Notes: generated by a model from the sequence alone, not told the origin. Shown: positions 33,527 to 42,573, numbered from the stretch's first letter. The stretch is 59,694 bases of DNA from Micromonospora sp. HK10 (GCF_000982955.1 NZ_KQ058833.1:1-59694); one strand, 5' to 3'. Numbers and translations: made by a program.

Positions 33527-36500
33527 TCACTCCCACCAGAACTGCTCGGTGGAGACCAGCTGTCCGGGGATCACCTGCCCGTTGGTGGACAGCTCGGTGT
33601 ACGCCCAGTACTCCAGGTTCTCCGCCAGCGGCGCGTCCGGCCGCAGCCGGTACGACGCGGTCGTGCCCCGTTCCACCTTGGCCGGCAGTTCCAGCGTGGC
33701 CGGGGCGTACCGGCCGTTGCGGCCGATGATCACGTGGCCGAGCCGGTAGTCAACCACCGGGCCGCCGGCGGTCTGCGCGAAGACGTACGCCGTGTAGGTG
33801 CCGGCCTCCGGCATGAACGCCCAGGCCCGCTCGCTGCTGTGCCAGCTCGCGGCGCTCCGGTACACGAGCTTGTCGCCCCGGTACAGCCAGAGGTCCAGGT
33901 TGGTGTTCGGGTCGTCGGTGGCGGTTTCCACCACGATCCCGGCGCTACCCGCCGGCACGGTGAAGGTGTGCGCCCGCACCCCGAGAGCCGCCGGGTCGAA
34001 GACCCCGCCGTTGACCCCGGCCGGCATCGAGTACGAGTCCCAGTGGACGGGGGCGTAGCCGGTCGACCGGCCGGAGACCTTGCCGGTGAAGCCCGGCTGC
34101 ATCGACCCGAAGGCGCCGTTGGCGAGCCGGTTGAAGTCCTCCAGGTTGTCGTCGTACAGCCGGGGGGAGATCCCCCACGGGCGGGCGGCGACCGGAACCT
34201 TCACCTGGTGGGCGGCGCTGCGCCAGGTGATCGCGCCGGTGACGTAGCGGTCCCACGGGGCGCTGCCGCGGCGCAGCATGATGGTGACCGTGGCGGTCCT
34301 GCCCGGCGGCACCGTCACCACCTTCGGCGTCACGGTGACGTCCATGCCCGGCAGTCCATTGACGGACGCCTGGTACTGCTCCAGCTTGCCGCCGACGTTG
34401 GTCAGCTTGCGGGTCAGCGTCACCGGCCTGGTGCCGTCGTACTCGCGCAGCGAGATCGACGGCAGGTTCAGCTCCCGGCCGTCCGGCTGCGCCGCCGAGG
34501 CGAACGCGACCAGGTCCGCGGCGGCCGGCTCGAGGACCAGCCCCGGGTCGTCGGCCCGGTCCAGGGCCAGCAGGCCGCTGCCCTGGGTCAGCGGGTTGTC
34601 GGTGCCCACGGTGTCGGTGGCGGTGGTCCGCAGCGCGGAGGCGACCGCGCCGGGCGACCAGTCGGGGTGCTTCGCCCGCAGGATCGCGGCCGCGCCGGCC
34701 ACGTGCGGGGTGGCCATCGAGGTGCCCGAGTACGCGTCGTAGTACCGGCCGAAGTTTCCGGGCGGCGAGACGGCCGCGATGATGTCGCTGCCGGGCGCGA
34801 CCAGGTCGGGCTTCATGAGCCCGTTGTGGGTCTTGTCCGGGCCGGTGGACGAGTAGTCCGCCACGCTCGGCACGCCGGCGGGGACGCTGGAGCCGTCACC
34901 GCCGGAGGTGACCACGGCGGTGCCGTCGGTCGGATGGCGCATCAGGTAGTTGAAGATCTGGCCGGCCTGCTCCCTGGTGTTCAGGTAGAGCACCGGGAAG
35001 TCGTGGATCGAGTTGACCCGGAAGTTGCCGACGGGGTCGAAGAGGATCAGCGCCGCGGCGCCCTTGCCCCTGGCCTCGGCCACCGCCGCGTACGGGTCGT
35101 CGAAGGCGCAGGCGACGACCTTGTCCTTCACCTTCGCCGGGTCCAGGCCGTAGCAGTACGCCGCGCCGTCGTCCAGCTTGCCGGCCTGCTCGCCGAAGAC
35201 CAGCGGGCGGGGCCGGCCACCGGGCAGGACGTCCAGCGAGGCGCCGACGATCCTGGTCCCGTCGCCGAGCTTGACGGTCCCCTCGTTCACGTTGGTCACG
35301 GCCGCGCCCACGGTGGTCACCCACGGCTGGGCGTTGCTGATCGCGCCGCTGAAGCCGTCGTTGCCGGCGGCCGCCGAGACGAAGACCCCGGCCAGCGTGG
35401 CGTTGAGGAAGGCGGTGCCGATCGGGGTGTTGGGTTCCCAGTCGCCCAGCTGCTTCCCGATGGAGTAGTTGAGCACCTGCACGCCGTCGGCCACCGCCGC
35501 GTCGATGCCGGCGATGATGTCGGCGTCGTACCCGGCACCGCCCCAGAGGACCTTGTAGGCGGCGATCTGCGCGTCGGGCGCGACGCCGGAGACCGATCCG
35601 AAGTCCCGGCCCGAGATGGTGACGTGCTCGACGGGCAGCCCGGCGGCGGTCGACGCGGTGTGCGTACCGTGCCCGACCATGTCCCGGGCGGAGAGCACCT
35701 CGCCGTCCGGCAGCCCGCCGGTGACCGCGAGGTAGGTGTCGGCGAAGTACCGGGCGCCGACGATCTTGCCGTTGCAGTGTTCGGCGACGAACATGACGCC
35801 GGTCTGGCAGGTGCCGTGCCATCCGGCCGGGGCCGGCATGGTCTTGGCGAACGACGGGCTGTCCGGCCAGACGCCGCTGTCTAGGACGCCGATCACGATC
35901 CCGGCACCGGTGCCGCTGCCCGGCTTCGGCCCGCCCGGCTTCGGCTCGCCCGGCTTCGGTCCGCCGGCCGTCCCGGTGCCGGTGGCCGGCCCGGTGGCCG
36001 GCGCGCCGGTGGTCGGGGTGGCGCTGGCCGGCGGTGCGGTGGTCGGGTCGGCCGCGCCCGGCCTGGCCTGGTTGATGCTGTACGCCCGGGACTCGACGAC
36101 CGAACGGACCCGCTTGTCCCGCTTCAACGCGTCGACCTGAGCGGGAGTCAGCGTCGCCGAGAACCCGTCGAAGGCGGTGGTGTAAACCTGGTCGACCTTG
36201 ACGTTGGCGGCCCCGGCCACCGCGTCCCGCCGGGCGCCCAGGTGCTGCCGGTACGCCTTCGCCGCCGCCGACTGCGGCATCAGCCGTCCGCCGGCCGCCG
36301 GCCGGGTCCGGGCCAGCCCGGGGACCTCGCCGGTGTACGTCGCCACCGGCTCGTCGGCCAGTTCGACGACGTACCGGGCCGGACCGGAGGGCGCCTTGCG
36401 CTGCGGGTCGGGCTTCCCGGTCCGGCCCCCGCCGCCGGTCAGGTCCAGCCGGTCGTGGTTCCTGGCCGGTCCGAAGTCGAGGCCGCTGTCGATCCGGTCG

Positions 36501-36622
36501 GCACCCGGCGAGGCCGCTGCCGTGCCCGCGGTGGCGACCGTGCCGGTGCCGGCCAGGGCGAGTACCAGCAGGGGTATCGCCAGTCTCCTCCGGTGCCGGG
36601 TTCTCCTCGTGCTCGTAGCCAC
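33527..36622 (-). CDS. Secreted subtilisin-like (S8) serine protease
   Basis: A 1031-aa exported subtilase. Signal peptide about residues 1-38; I9-type propeptide about 85-200 (ARYVVELADEP to RVRSVVES); Pro/Thr/Gly linker; catalytic Asp in VIGVLDSGVWPDS (about 243), His in GHGTHTAS (about 314), and Ser in GTSMATPHVAG (about 632). A protease-associated domain is inserted before the Ser (AALILFDPVG), followed by Fn3-like and beta-sandwich domains. The GTG at 36622 follows GGAAGGAG, which decides the start. An 18-bp perfect LacI-type palindrome lies 22 bp upstream. Confidence 0.93.
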   Translation of the reverse strand: MATSTRRTRHRRRLAIPLLVLALAGTGTVATAGTAAASPGADRIDSGLDFGPARNHDRLDLTGGGGRTGKPDPQRKAPSGPARYVVELADEPVATYTGEVPGLARTRPAAGGRLMPQSAAAKAYRQHLGARRDAVAGAANVKVDQVYTTAFDGFSATLTPAQVDALKRDKRVRSVVESRAYSINQARPGAADPTTAPPASATPTTGAPATGPATGTGTAGGPKPGEPKPGGPKPGSGTGAGIVIGVLDSGVWPDSPSFAKTMPAPAGWHGTCQTGVMFVAEHCNGKIVGARYFADTYLAVTGGLPDGEVLSARDMVGHGTHTASTAAGLPVEHVTISGRDFGSVSGVAPDAQIAAYKVLWGGAGYDADIIAGIDAAVADGVQVLNYSIGKQLGDWEPNTPIGTAFLNATLAGVFVSAAAGNDGFSGAISNAQPWVTTVGAAVTNVNEGTVKLGDGTRIVGASLDVLPGGRPRPLVFGEQAGKLDDGAAYCYGLDPAKVKDKVVACAFDDPYAAVAEARGKGAAALILFDPVGNFRVNSIHDFPVLYLNTREQAGQIFNYLMRHPTDGTAVVTSGGDGSSVPAGVPSVADYSSTGPDKTHNGLMKPDLVAPGSDIIAAVSPPGNFGRYYDAYSGTSMATPHVAGAAAILRAKHPDWSPGAVASALRTTATDTVGTDNPLTQGSGLLALDRADDPGLVLEPAAADLVAFASAAQPDGRELNLPSISLREYDGTRPVTLTRKLTNVGGKLEQYQASVNGLPGMDVTVTPKVVTVPPGRTATVTIMLRRGSAPWDRYVTGAITWRSAAHQVKVPVAARPWGISPRLYDDNLEDFNRLANGAFGSMQPGFTGKVSGRSTGYAPVHWDSYSMPAGVNGGVFDPAALGVRAHTFTVPAGSAGIVVETATDDPNTNLDLWLYRGDKLVYRSAASWHSSERAWAFMPEAGTYTAYVFAQTAGGPVVDYRLGHVIIGRNGRYAPATLELPAKVERGTTASYRLRPDAPLAENLEYWAYTELSTNGQVIPGQLVSTEQFWWE

Positions 36623-36643
36623 GAGACTCCTTCCACACTCCTG

Positions 36644-36661
36644 CCTGGGAGCGCTCCCAGG
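36644..36661. promoter_or_regulatory. LacI-family operator palindrome (CebR/CelR type)
   Basis: CCTGGGAGCGCTCCCAGG is an 18-bp perfect palindrome centred 30 bp before the subtilase start. Its 14-bp core TGGGAGCGCTCCCA at 36646-36659 is identical to the operator known for the cellobiose-responsive repressors CebR/CelR of Streptomyces and Thermobifida. This implies sugar-responsive repression of the protease gene, which is inference. Confidence 0.75.
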
Positions 36662-36740
36662 CCACGGGGCACCCCTCGATCCGGAGGAGATGCCGACGCC
36701 ACCCAGCCGGTTCGGTCCACCACCGTTGGCGGGGCTGCGA

Positions 36741-39074
36741 TCAGTCGTCGGCAACCTGGATGACGTCGAGGGAAACGCTAGGTTCGGCCGCCGGGGCCGA
36801 CCAGGCAAGATCACCGGCAATTTGCCGTGTCAGGGCTGGGCCGGGGCGGAGCAACCGCCGGGCCCGGGTCGCCCGTCCCTGGTCGCCGTCGGCCTCGAAA
36901 CGCCGTACCGCGTCCAGCAGGACCCGCTTCCCCCGCGGGTCGCCGGCCCGCAGCAACACCTCGCCGAGGCCGAGCGCGGCCTCACCGGCACCGAACGGGT
37001 CACCCCCGGCGGCGAAGTCGGTGACGGCCGCTTCCATCGAGGCGACCGCCTCGGGCCACTGCCCGAGGTCGGCGTGGGCATGCCCGAGCCGGTGGTGGAT
37101 CCAGCCCTGCAGAGGGCGACTGGCGAGATGACGGTCGGCCGGCTGGTCCGCCCGGGCGGCCTGCCAGTCGTCGAGGGCGTACCGCAGGTGGGTGATCGCG
37201 GCGGTCGCCTCGCCGCGCTGCCGCCGGAGGTCAGCCAGCGTGAACGCCGCGATGACCCGCCCGGTCAGGTCGCCCGCCCCGGTCAGCTCCCGCAGTGCCC
37301 GGGCGCAGGTCTCGACGGCGCCCGCCAGGTCGCCGTGCCGGTGGCGCTCCCCGGTCAGGTAGAAGCACGCCCACCCGAGGTTGCGCCGGTCACCGGCCTC
37401 GGCGGACAGCCGGAAGGCCGCCCGGTGCTGCCGGGCCGCCGCCGCCGGTCGGCCGAGCACCAGGCCCTCGGTCCAGCCGAGGGCGTTGCGCCGCGCGGCC
37501 TCCGCGACCGGGTCGCCGCAGGCCTGCGCCGCCGCCACCGCGAGGCCGAACAACGCCGCCCAGTCGACGACGTGGTGGTAGCGGTCCGAGTACCAGTGCA
37601 GCGCCTCGGCGGCCGAAATCACCTCCCGGTGCCGCCCGGCCGCCGCCGCCTGCCGAACGGCCCACCACCAGCCGTGCCGCTCCGCGGTGAGCCACGACAT
37701 CGCGGCCCGGCCGCTGTCGAACGCGGTGCCGGCGGCCGGCTCCCGGCGGGGGTCGGGGTCGAGCCAACGGCCGGCGTCCTCGACCTGCGCGAGCAGCCAC
37801 GCCCGTACCCGGGCGGTGGCCTCGTCGCGGTCCATTGGCGGCTCCTCGGCGGCGAGGCGTTCGGCGGCGAAGACGCGCAGCAGATCGTGCAGCAGATAAC
37901 GGCCGGGCGCCGCGGCCGGGGACAGCAGGCTGGCGTCCGCGAGCGTCTCGAGCGCCGCCTCCGCCGCACCGACGTCGACCGCCAGCAACTGGGCGACCGC
38001 CGGCGCGGAGTAGTCCGGCCAGGGCAGCAGCGCGAGCCGGCGCAGCGTCCGCCGCGCGATCTCCGGCAACTGGTCGTACGACAGCTCGAACCCGGCCCGT
38101 ACCGGGCTGCCGCCGGGCTGCGGCAGGTCGAGCCGGCGCGTCTCGTCGCGCAGCCGCTCGACCAGCCAACCGACGGTCCAGGACGGTCGCGACGCGAGCC
38201 GGTTACCGGCCACCCGCAGGGCCAGCGGCAGGCCGGTGCAGAGCCGGATGAGTTCGCTGACGGCGGCCGGCTCGGCCGCCACCCGGTCGGCGCCCACGAT
38301 CTCCTCGAGCAGCCGCCGCGCGGTGGCCTCGTCGAGGTCGGCCAGGCGTAGCCGGCAGGTGCTGTCCAGGCCGCCGAGGGTGAACCGGCTGGACACCAAC
38401 GTGAGCCAGCCGGGACCGGTCGGGAGCAGCGGCCGCACCTGGTCCTCGGTGGCCGCGTTGTCGAGGACCAGCAGCCCGGGACGGGCGGCGGTCAACATCC
38501 GGTAGCGGGCGACCCGTTCGCCCGGGCTCGCCGGCAACGGACCGGCGCGGCCGTCGCCGAGGCTGGTGAGCAGCTGTTCCATCGCCTGGTCGGCGGAGAG
38601 CGGCGTCAGGTCCAGGCCGTGCAGGTCGACGTGGCACGCGACGCCCGGCAGTTCCGCGGCGAGGAGATGCGCGGCCCGTACCACCAGACTGGTCTTGCCC
38701 ACCCCCGGCGGGCCGCTGATCACCACGGTGGCGTTGCCCGGCTGGTCGGCGAGGCGCCGCGCCTGCGCGACCAACTGCGCCAGCTCGGCCTCCCGGCCCA
38801 CGAAGTCGGACACCACCGGCGGCAGGCTGCTCTGCTGCCACGCCGGCGCCAGCCCGATCGCGTGCACCGTCTGGAGCAGCCGGGCGCGCGGCTGACCGGT
38901 CAGGCCGAGGGCGTTGGCGAGCTCCTCCACGGTCCGGCGGCGCGGCCGGGCGATCCGCGCGCCCTCCAGGTTGCGTACGGTCCGCACCGCGACCCCGGCC
39001 GCCTCGGCGAGCGTTTCCTGGCTGAGCCGCGCCGCCGTCCGGTGCTCGCGCAGCAGGGTCGCCAGTTGTCGCAC
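36741..39074 (-). CDS. XRE-HTH / NB-ARC / TPR transcriptional regulator
   Basis: A 777-aa multidomain regulator. N-terminal XRE helix-turn-helix (residues 2-70, RLSQETLAEAAGVAVRTVRN); NB-ARC NTPase with P-loop GPPGVGKTS at 121-129 and Walker B LLVLDNA near 210; GLPLALR motif; winged-helix linker; then TPR-like helical repeats from about 480 to 740. Such STAND-class proteins integrate an unknown signal at the TPRs. The GTG at 39074 is the first start before the HTH; a longer TTG form cannot be excluded. It is divergent from the MOSC gene and ends 119 bp upstream of the subtilase start. Confidence 0.85.
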   Translation of the reverse strand: MRQLATLLREHRTAARLSQETLAEAAGVAVRTVRNLEGARIARPRRRTVEELANALGLTGQPRARLLQTVHAIGLAPAWQQSSLPPVVSDFVGREAELAQLVAQARRLADQPGNATVVISGPPGVGKTSLVVRAAHLLAAELPGVACHVDLHGLDLTPLSADQAMEQLLTSLGDGRAGPLPASPGERVARYRMLTAARPGLLVLDNAATEDQVRPLLPTGPGWLTLVSSRFTLGGLDSTCRLRLADLDEATARRLLEEIVGADRVAAEPAAVSELIRLCTGLPLALRVAGNRLASRPSWTVGWLVERLRDETRRLDLPQPGGSPVRAGFELSYDQLPEIARRTLRRLALLPWPDYSAPAVAQLLAVDVGAAEAALETLADASLLSPAAAPGRYLLHDLLRVFAAERLAAEEPPMDRDEATARVRAWLLAQVEDAGRWLDPDPRREPAAGTAFDSGRAAMSWLTAERHGWWWAVRQAAAAGRHREVISAAEALHWYSDRYHHVVDWAALFGLAVAAAQACGDPVAEAARRNALGWTEGLVLGRPAAAARQHRAAFRLSAEAGDRRNLGWACFYLTGERHRHGDLAGAVETCARALRELTGAGDLTGRVIAAFTLADLRRQRGEATAAITHLRYALDDWQAARADQPADRHLASRPLQGWIHHRLGHAHADLGQWPEAVASMEAAVTDFAAGGDPFGAGEAALGLGEVLLRAGDPRGKRVLLDAVRRFEADGDQGRATRARRLLRPGPALTRQIAGDLAWSAPAAEPSVSLDVIQVADD

Positions 39075-39296
39075 GTCGCCGGTCTGCCGTCCGGCCGCGT
39101 CGGCCTGCTCAGCGATGGGGTGACGCAAGCGCCGATCCGCCTCCCGGATGCCGGTGACGGCCGCGCGGTCGCGGCCGACGACGTGCAGGCTATCCGGGCC
39201 CTGTTGCAGGTGGATTGCGGTGCCGGAGGTGCCGGTCACCCGGGCCTGCCGAACGGCCGGTGGTGCCGGCGTCCCGAGCGGTGCCATCCTGACCGG

Positions 39297-40142
39297 ATGC
39301 GAGTCGCCTCGATTCACACGTACCCCGTCAAGGGGTGCCGTCGGACGGACCGCGACACGGCACGGGTCGAGCCGTGGGGCCTGGACGGCGACCGACGGTG
39401 GCTGATCGTGGACGAGACCGGGATCGGCCTCACCCAGCGCCAGCACCGGCAGCTGGTGACGCTGCGGGCGGTGCCCCGGCCGGGCGGGCTGACCCTGGAC
39501 GCGCCCGGGCTGACCCCGCTCGACCTGGCCGAGCCGGTCAACGGCGACGAGGTCCGGGTCCGGGTGTTCCGGAGCCGGCCGCCCGCACCGGTACGCGCCG
39601 CCGGCCCCGAAGCCGACGGCTGGTTGCACCGGTTGCTGGGGCGCCCGGCCCGGCTGGTCTGGCTCGGTGAGCCCAGCCGTAACCGCGTGCCGTGGCCGGT
39701 ACCGGCGGGCACCGGCGCCGAGGTGAGCTTCGCCGACGGCACCCCGCTGCTGCTGGCCAACGCCGCGTCGCTGGACGCGTTCAACGGCTGGCTGCGGGAA
39801 TCGGGCAGCCCCGAGGGGCCACTGCCGATGGCCCGGTTCCGCCCGAACCTGGTGGTCAGCGGCGCCGCGCCGTGGGCCGAGGCGACGTGGGTCGGCCGGC
39901 GGATCAGGATCGGCGGCGCCGTGTTCCACGGTGTCGGCGAGTGCGGTCGCTGCCTGGTCGCCACCATCGACCAGGAGACCGGGGAGCACGGACGGGAGCC
40001 GCTGCGGATGCTCGCCGCCCGGCGGAACATCGGCCAGAAGCTGCTCTTCGGTCTCCAGCTGACGGTCCTGGCCGAGCCGGGTGGGTCCGCCGGCCCCGTT
40101 CGTACGGTCGGCGTCGGTGATGCCGTGGAGGTGCTGGACTGA
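39297..40142 (+). CDS. MOSC-domain protein (MOSC N-terminal plus MOSC)
   Basis: A 281-aa protein with the MOSC beta-barrel N-terminal domain (IHTYPVKGCRR, EPWGLDGDRRWLIVD) and the MOSC domain proper, which carries a conserved Cys in GVGECGRCLVATID. MOSC proteins transfer sulfur or reduce N-hydroxylated compounds using molybdenum cofactor, as in YcbX/mARC; this one is the YcbX-like length without a ferredoxin domain. ATG at 39297 fits the family start MRVASIHTYPVK. Confidence 0.9.
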   Translation: MRVASIHTYPVKGCRRTDRDTARVEPWGLDGDRRWLIVDETGIGLTQRQHRQLVTLRAVPRPGGLTLDAPGLTPLDLAEPVNGDEVRVRVFRSRPPAPVRAAGPEADGWLHRLLGRPARLVWLGEPSRNRVPWPVPAGTGAEVSFADGTPLLLANAASLDAFNGWLRESGSPEGPLPMARFRPNLVVSGAAPWAEATWVGRRIRIGGAVFHGVGECGRCLVATIDQETGEHGREPLRMLAARRNIGQKLLFGLQLTVLAEPGGSAGPVRTVGVGDAVEVLD

Positions 40143-40293
40143 CCGGGCCTGTTCCGGTGCCGTAGGTCCGTCGTCGCGCACCGGCCGGGTCGCCGGGCTG
40201 GCGGCTTGACCAGGGCTGCGCATACTGAGCGCAGTGACATGCGCACCGCCTGCCCCGTCGGGGCGGCGGTCGCCCGACAGACGGAGGTCGACA

Positions 40294-40506
40294 ATGCGTT
40301 GGCTCATCGTTCTGATCATCGTGTTGGCGCTCGTCGCGGCGGTCTGGCGGTGGCGCCGTTCCCGGCGGCGGGCGGTACTCGACGACGGCCAGGTCCGTGA
40401 CCTCCAGGCGTCAACCGAAGCGCGCCGGCGACTGGACGATCACCGCAACCCGACCGACGGCAGTGCGGGCAGCGGCGCGGGTGGGGTCGGCGCCTGGGGC
40501 GCCTAG
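40294..40506 (+). CDS. Small single-pass membrane protein
   Basis: A 70-aa protein. An N-terminal helix of about 17 hydrophobic residues (LIVLIIVLALVAAVWRW) is followed by a basic stop-transfer (RRSRRR) and a polar Gly-rich C-terminus. GGAGG precedes the ATG at 40294 with good spacing. Function is unknown. Confidence 0.65.
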   Translation: MRWLIVLIIVLALVAAVWRWRRSRRRAVLDDGQVRDLQASTEARRRLDDHRNPTDGSAGSGAGGVGAWGA

Positions 40507-40568
40507 GGACAGCTCTTCGGCGATCGCCCGTCACCTTCGTCGATGGCGGGCGGGTAGCGTCCGGCCGC

Positions 40569-40859
40569 ATGGAGGTCTTCCTGCTCTGGCACGTCCGTCA
40601 CGCCCGGTGGTTCGACGGGCGGGCGACAACGCACCGGGACGGGGCCGGTGAGCTGGTCTGGGACGAGGAGGACGGTGACGACCTCAAGCTCCTGGGGGTG
40701 TACTCGTCCGAGGCCCGGGCGGCGGACCGGATCCAACGCGCCAGGAACCTGCCGGGCTTCCGCGACGAGCCGGACTGCTTCGCTGTCAACGGCTACACCG
40801 TCGACCAGGACCAGTGGAACGACGGCTTCGTGTCCATCCCCCGCGACCAGACCGACTAG
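40569..40859 (+). CDS. Conserved small protein (DUF7336-like)
   Basis: A 96-aa protein with the pattern VFLLWHVRHAR, DDLKLLGVYSS, then CFAVNGYTVDQDQWNDGFVS, a small widespread bacterial family (I believe DUF7336) of unknown role. Its TAG stop lies in the tetranucleotide CTAG at 40856-40859, which also supplies the stop of the convergent VOC gene. Confidence 0.75.
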   Translation: MEVFLLWHVRHARWFDGRATTHRDGAGELVWDEEDGDDLKLLGVYSSEARAADRIQRARNLPGFRDEPDCFAVNGYTVDQDQWNDGFVSIPRDQTD

Positions 40860-41581
40860 ACCCGCCGCAGTGCCGCCGCCAGGTCGGCGGCGTTCTCGTA
40901 CGCGGACGCCGCCCTTTCGGTTTCCTCCTCGCTCAGCACGACGCGCTTGACGCGGTCCAGCAGGTCGGCGGCGGTCTCCGGGTCGTCCAGCATCAAGGCC
41001 AGTTCCGCGCGGTAGACGAGGACCTCTACCTGCGTGACCGGGTCGTCGTCGGGTTGCGGGCGGGCCAGTGCGCTGTCGAGGATCCGGACGGCCTGCCGGA
41101 CGTCACCCCGGGAGTCGGCCTGCACCACAGCGTTCGCCAGCGCCTTGGCCAGACGCCCCGCCGGCGTGGTCGCGGGCAGCGGCTCAGTGGTGGCCTTCCG
41201 GACGACGCGGATCCAGTTGCCGCCCGGGTCGATGACGCTGAACCCGCTCAGCCCGTCCTGGTTCTTCCGCGCCCTGGGTCGCGTCATCCGCGGAGTTCCG
41301 GTGACGAGCACCTTGCCGTACGCGGCGCGCATGCCGGCGGCGAACGCCCGGTGCAGTCCCTCAAGGTCGGAGGTGAGCACCAGGCAGGAGCCGTAGGACT
41401 GAGCCGGGTCGAACCCGGCCATCTCAAAGAAGTGCAGATGCAGGTCCTCGCGCTGCAACGCCGCGTACGGGTTGGGCTTGCGCTGCTGGTAGGTCGTGCG
41501 AAAACCGAGGACCTCGTAGAAGGCGACGATGTCGTCGATGGACGCGCACGGCAGCAGGGGAACGGTCACCTCGTTGGCCAT
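40856..41581 (-). CDS. VOC-family protein with helical C-terminal extension
   Basis: A 241-aa protein. Residues 1-125 are a bleomycin-resistance/glyoxalase-like VOC domain (VPLLPCASIDDIVAFYEVLGF, HLHFFEM, GGNWIRVV). The remaining 115 residues are helical (LAKALANAVVQADSRGDVRQ, AALLD-type repeats) and may be a TPR-like or dimerisation extension. ATG at 41581. It shares the CTAG stop with the opposing gene. No resistance role is implied by context. Confidence 0.8.
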   Translation of the reverse strand: MANEVTVPLLPCASIDDIVAFYEVLGFRTTYQQRKPNPYAALQREDLHLHFFEMAGFDPAQSYGSCLVLTSDLEGLHRAFAAGMRAAYGKVLVTGTPRMTRPRARKNQDGLSGFSVIDPGGNWIRVVRKATTEPLPATTPAGRLAKALANAVVQADSRGDVRQAVRILDSALARPQPDDDPVTQVEVLVYRAELALMLDDPETAADLLDRVKRVVLSEEETERAASAYENAADLAAALRRV

Positions 41582-41686
41582 GCCTCCTTCCTAGGTGCCC
41601 CGGCCGGCTCGTCGCACATGGAAACAGCCGGTTGTCTCCTCCGGCCAACCGATCGGTCGACGGGCCATAACAACACTGGCGTCGGC

Positions 41687-41919
41687 TTAGTGAGGGAGAT
41701 CGAGTCGGGTCCATGAGGAACCATCCCGTGTGATCGCGATGTGGTCCGCGCCCAGCGCCGACGTGTCGTCCCGCCCGTAGAGCCAGGCGAAACCCGGGGC
41801 GGCCCCGACCGCGCCAGCGAGCTGGTCGTACTCGCGTGCCGTGGTGAAATGCCGCCCCCGTCCCGGCTGACCAGCAGGGATGAGGTGAGGCCCGCCGTAC
41901 TTGATCCGTCACCGCTCAC
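41687..41919 (-). pseudogene. Frameshifted small gene with Asp-box (BNR) motif
   Basis: Minus-strand frame reading from a GTG at 41919, which overlaps the upstream SMI1/KNR4 stop as GTGA, gives GSSTAGLTSSLLVSRDG. The sense sequence then continues in another frame: RHFTTAREYDQLAGAV to ITRDGSSWTRLDLPH, with a stop at 41687-41689. One extra G in the G5 run (plus-strand CCCCC at 41855-41859) restores a 77-codon frame through SRDGGRHF, an Asp-box motif. With that base the length is an exact multiple of three. It is a genuine frameshift or a sequencing error. Confidence 0.6.
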
Positions 41920-42482
41920 CAACAGCCGGTCGGGCGAGGACCGACGACGGCCGCGTAGATCTCGTCGTACAGCTCCTCGTCAACGTCCAGTTGGCGTTCC
42001 GCGTTCAAGTAGTAGGCCGACCGGGCGAAGCACTCGTTGAACACGGTGACCATCTGCTCGACGCTCTGAAACTCCACCTCCGGCGGCGCGAACTCCGGCA
42101 TGATCGTGACCACGGCCGGCTCGCTGGTGTCCGACCAGGCCGCCACGTAGAGGTCGGAGCTGCCGTTCTGTAGCAGCGGCACCCAATTCCCTGCGAGAAG
42201 TGGACTGCCCTCGTCGTGACAGTCAGCCCTGATCCCGGTGACGTCTTGCAGCTCAACGGGCCAGAAGCCGGGGATCGCCCAGGAATCACCGATCGTCTGT
42301 CCCGGTGCGTACTCAACGCCGTCACACCACAGAAACCACTCGAGCACGGCGCGCGGAGCGGTCGCGCCGAGCACCGCTTCGATCTCAGGTCGACTCCTGC
42401 CTGGCTTCAGAACTGGCGCGACCGGAGCGCCGAGGCGGACAAGCGACTCCCGCCACTGTGCCAGCTGATCCGTGAGCGTCAC
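41916..42482 (-). CDS. SMI1/KNR4 (SUKH) family protein
   Basis: A 188-aa protein with the SUKH pattern: ATAPRAVLEWFLWCDGVE near residue 50, then PGFWPVELQDV, the strand GNWVPLLQNGSSDLYVA, and a helical C-terminus. SUKH proteins include many immunity proteins of polymorphic toxin systems, but solitary members of unknown function are common and no toxin gene is adjacent. The GTG at 42482 is the best start. The stop is coupled (GTGA) to the frameshifted gene. Confidence 0.8.
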   Translation of the reverse strand: MTLTDQLAQWRESLVRLGAPVAPVLKPGRSRPEIEAVLGATAPRAVLEWFLWCDGVEYAPGQTIGDSWAIPGFWPVELQDVTGIRADCHDEGSPLLAGNWVPLLQNGSSDLYVAAWSDTSEPAVVTIMPEFAPPEVEFQSVEQMVTVFNECFARSAYYLNAERQLDVDEELYDEIYAAVVGPRPTGCW

Positions 42483-42573
42483 CGGAGCATGGTGGCATAA
42501 CGGACCCCGCCGGCGTTCACCTCCATCGGCCTGTCGCTGTTCGGCGATACGGCTCCTGCGGAGACCGTGGCGG

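Noticed and set aside
33734..35884. 716-codon plus-strand ORF
   Set aside because: It is antisense to the subtilase, whose motifs are complete; composition is Arg/Gly/Val-rich as in high-GC shadows.
36198..38351. 717-codon plus-strand ORF
   Set aside because: Antisense to the subtilase N-terminus and NB-ARC regulator; low-complexity with no domain.
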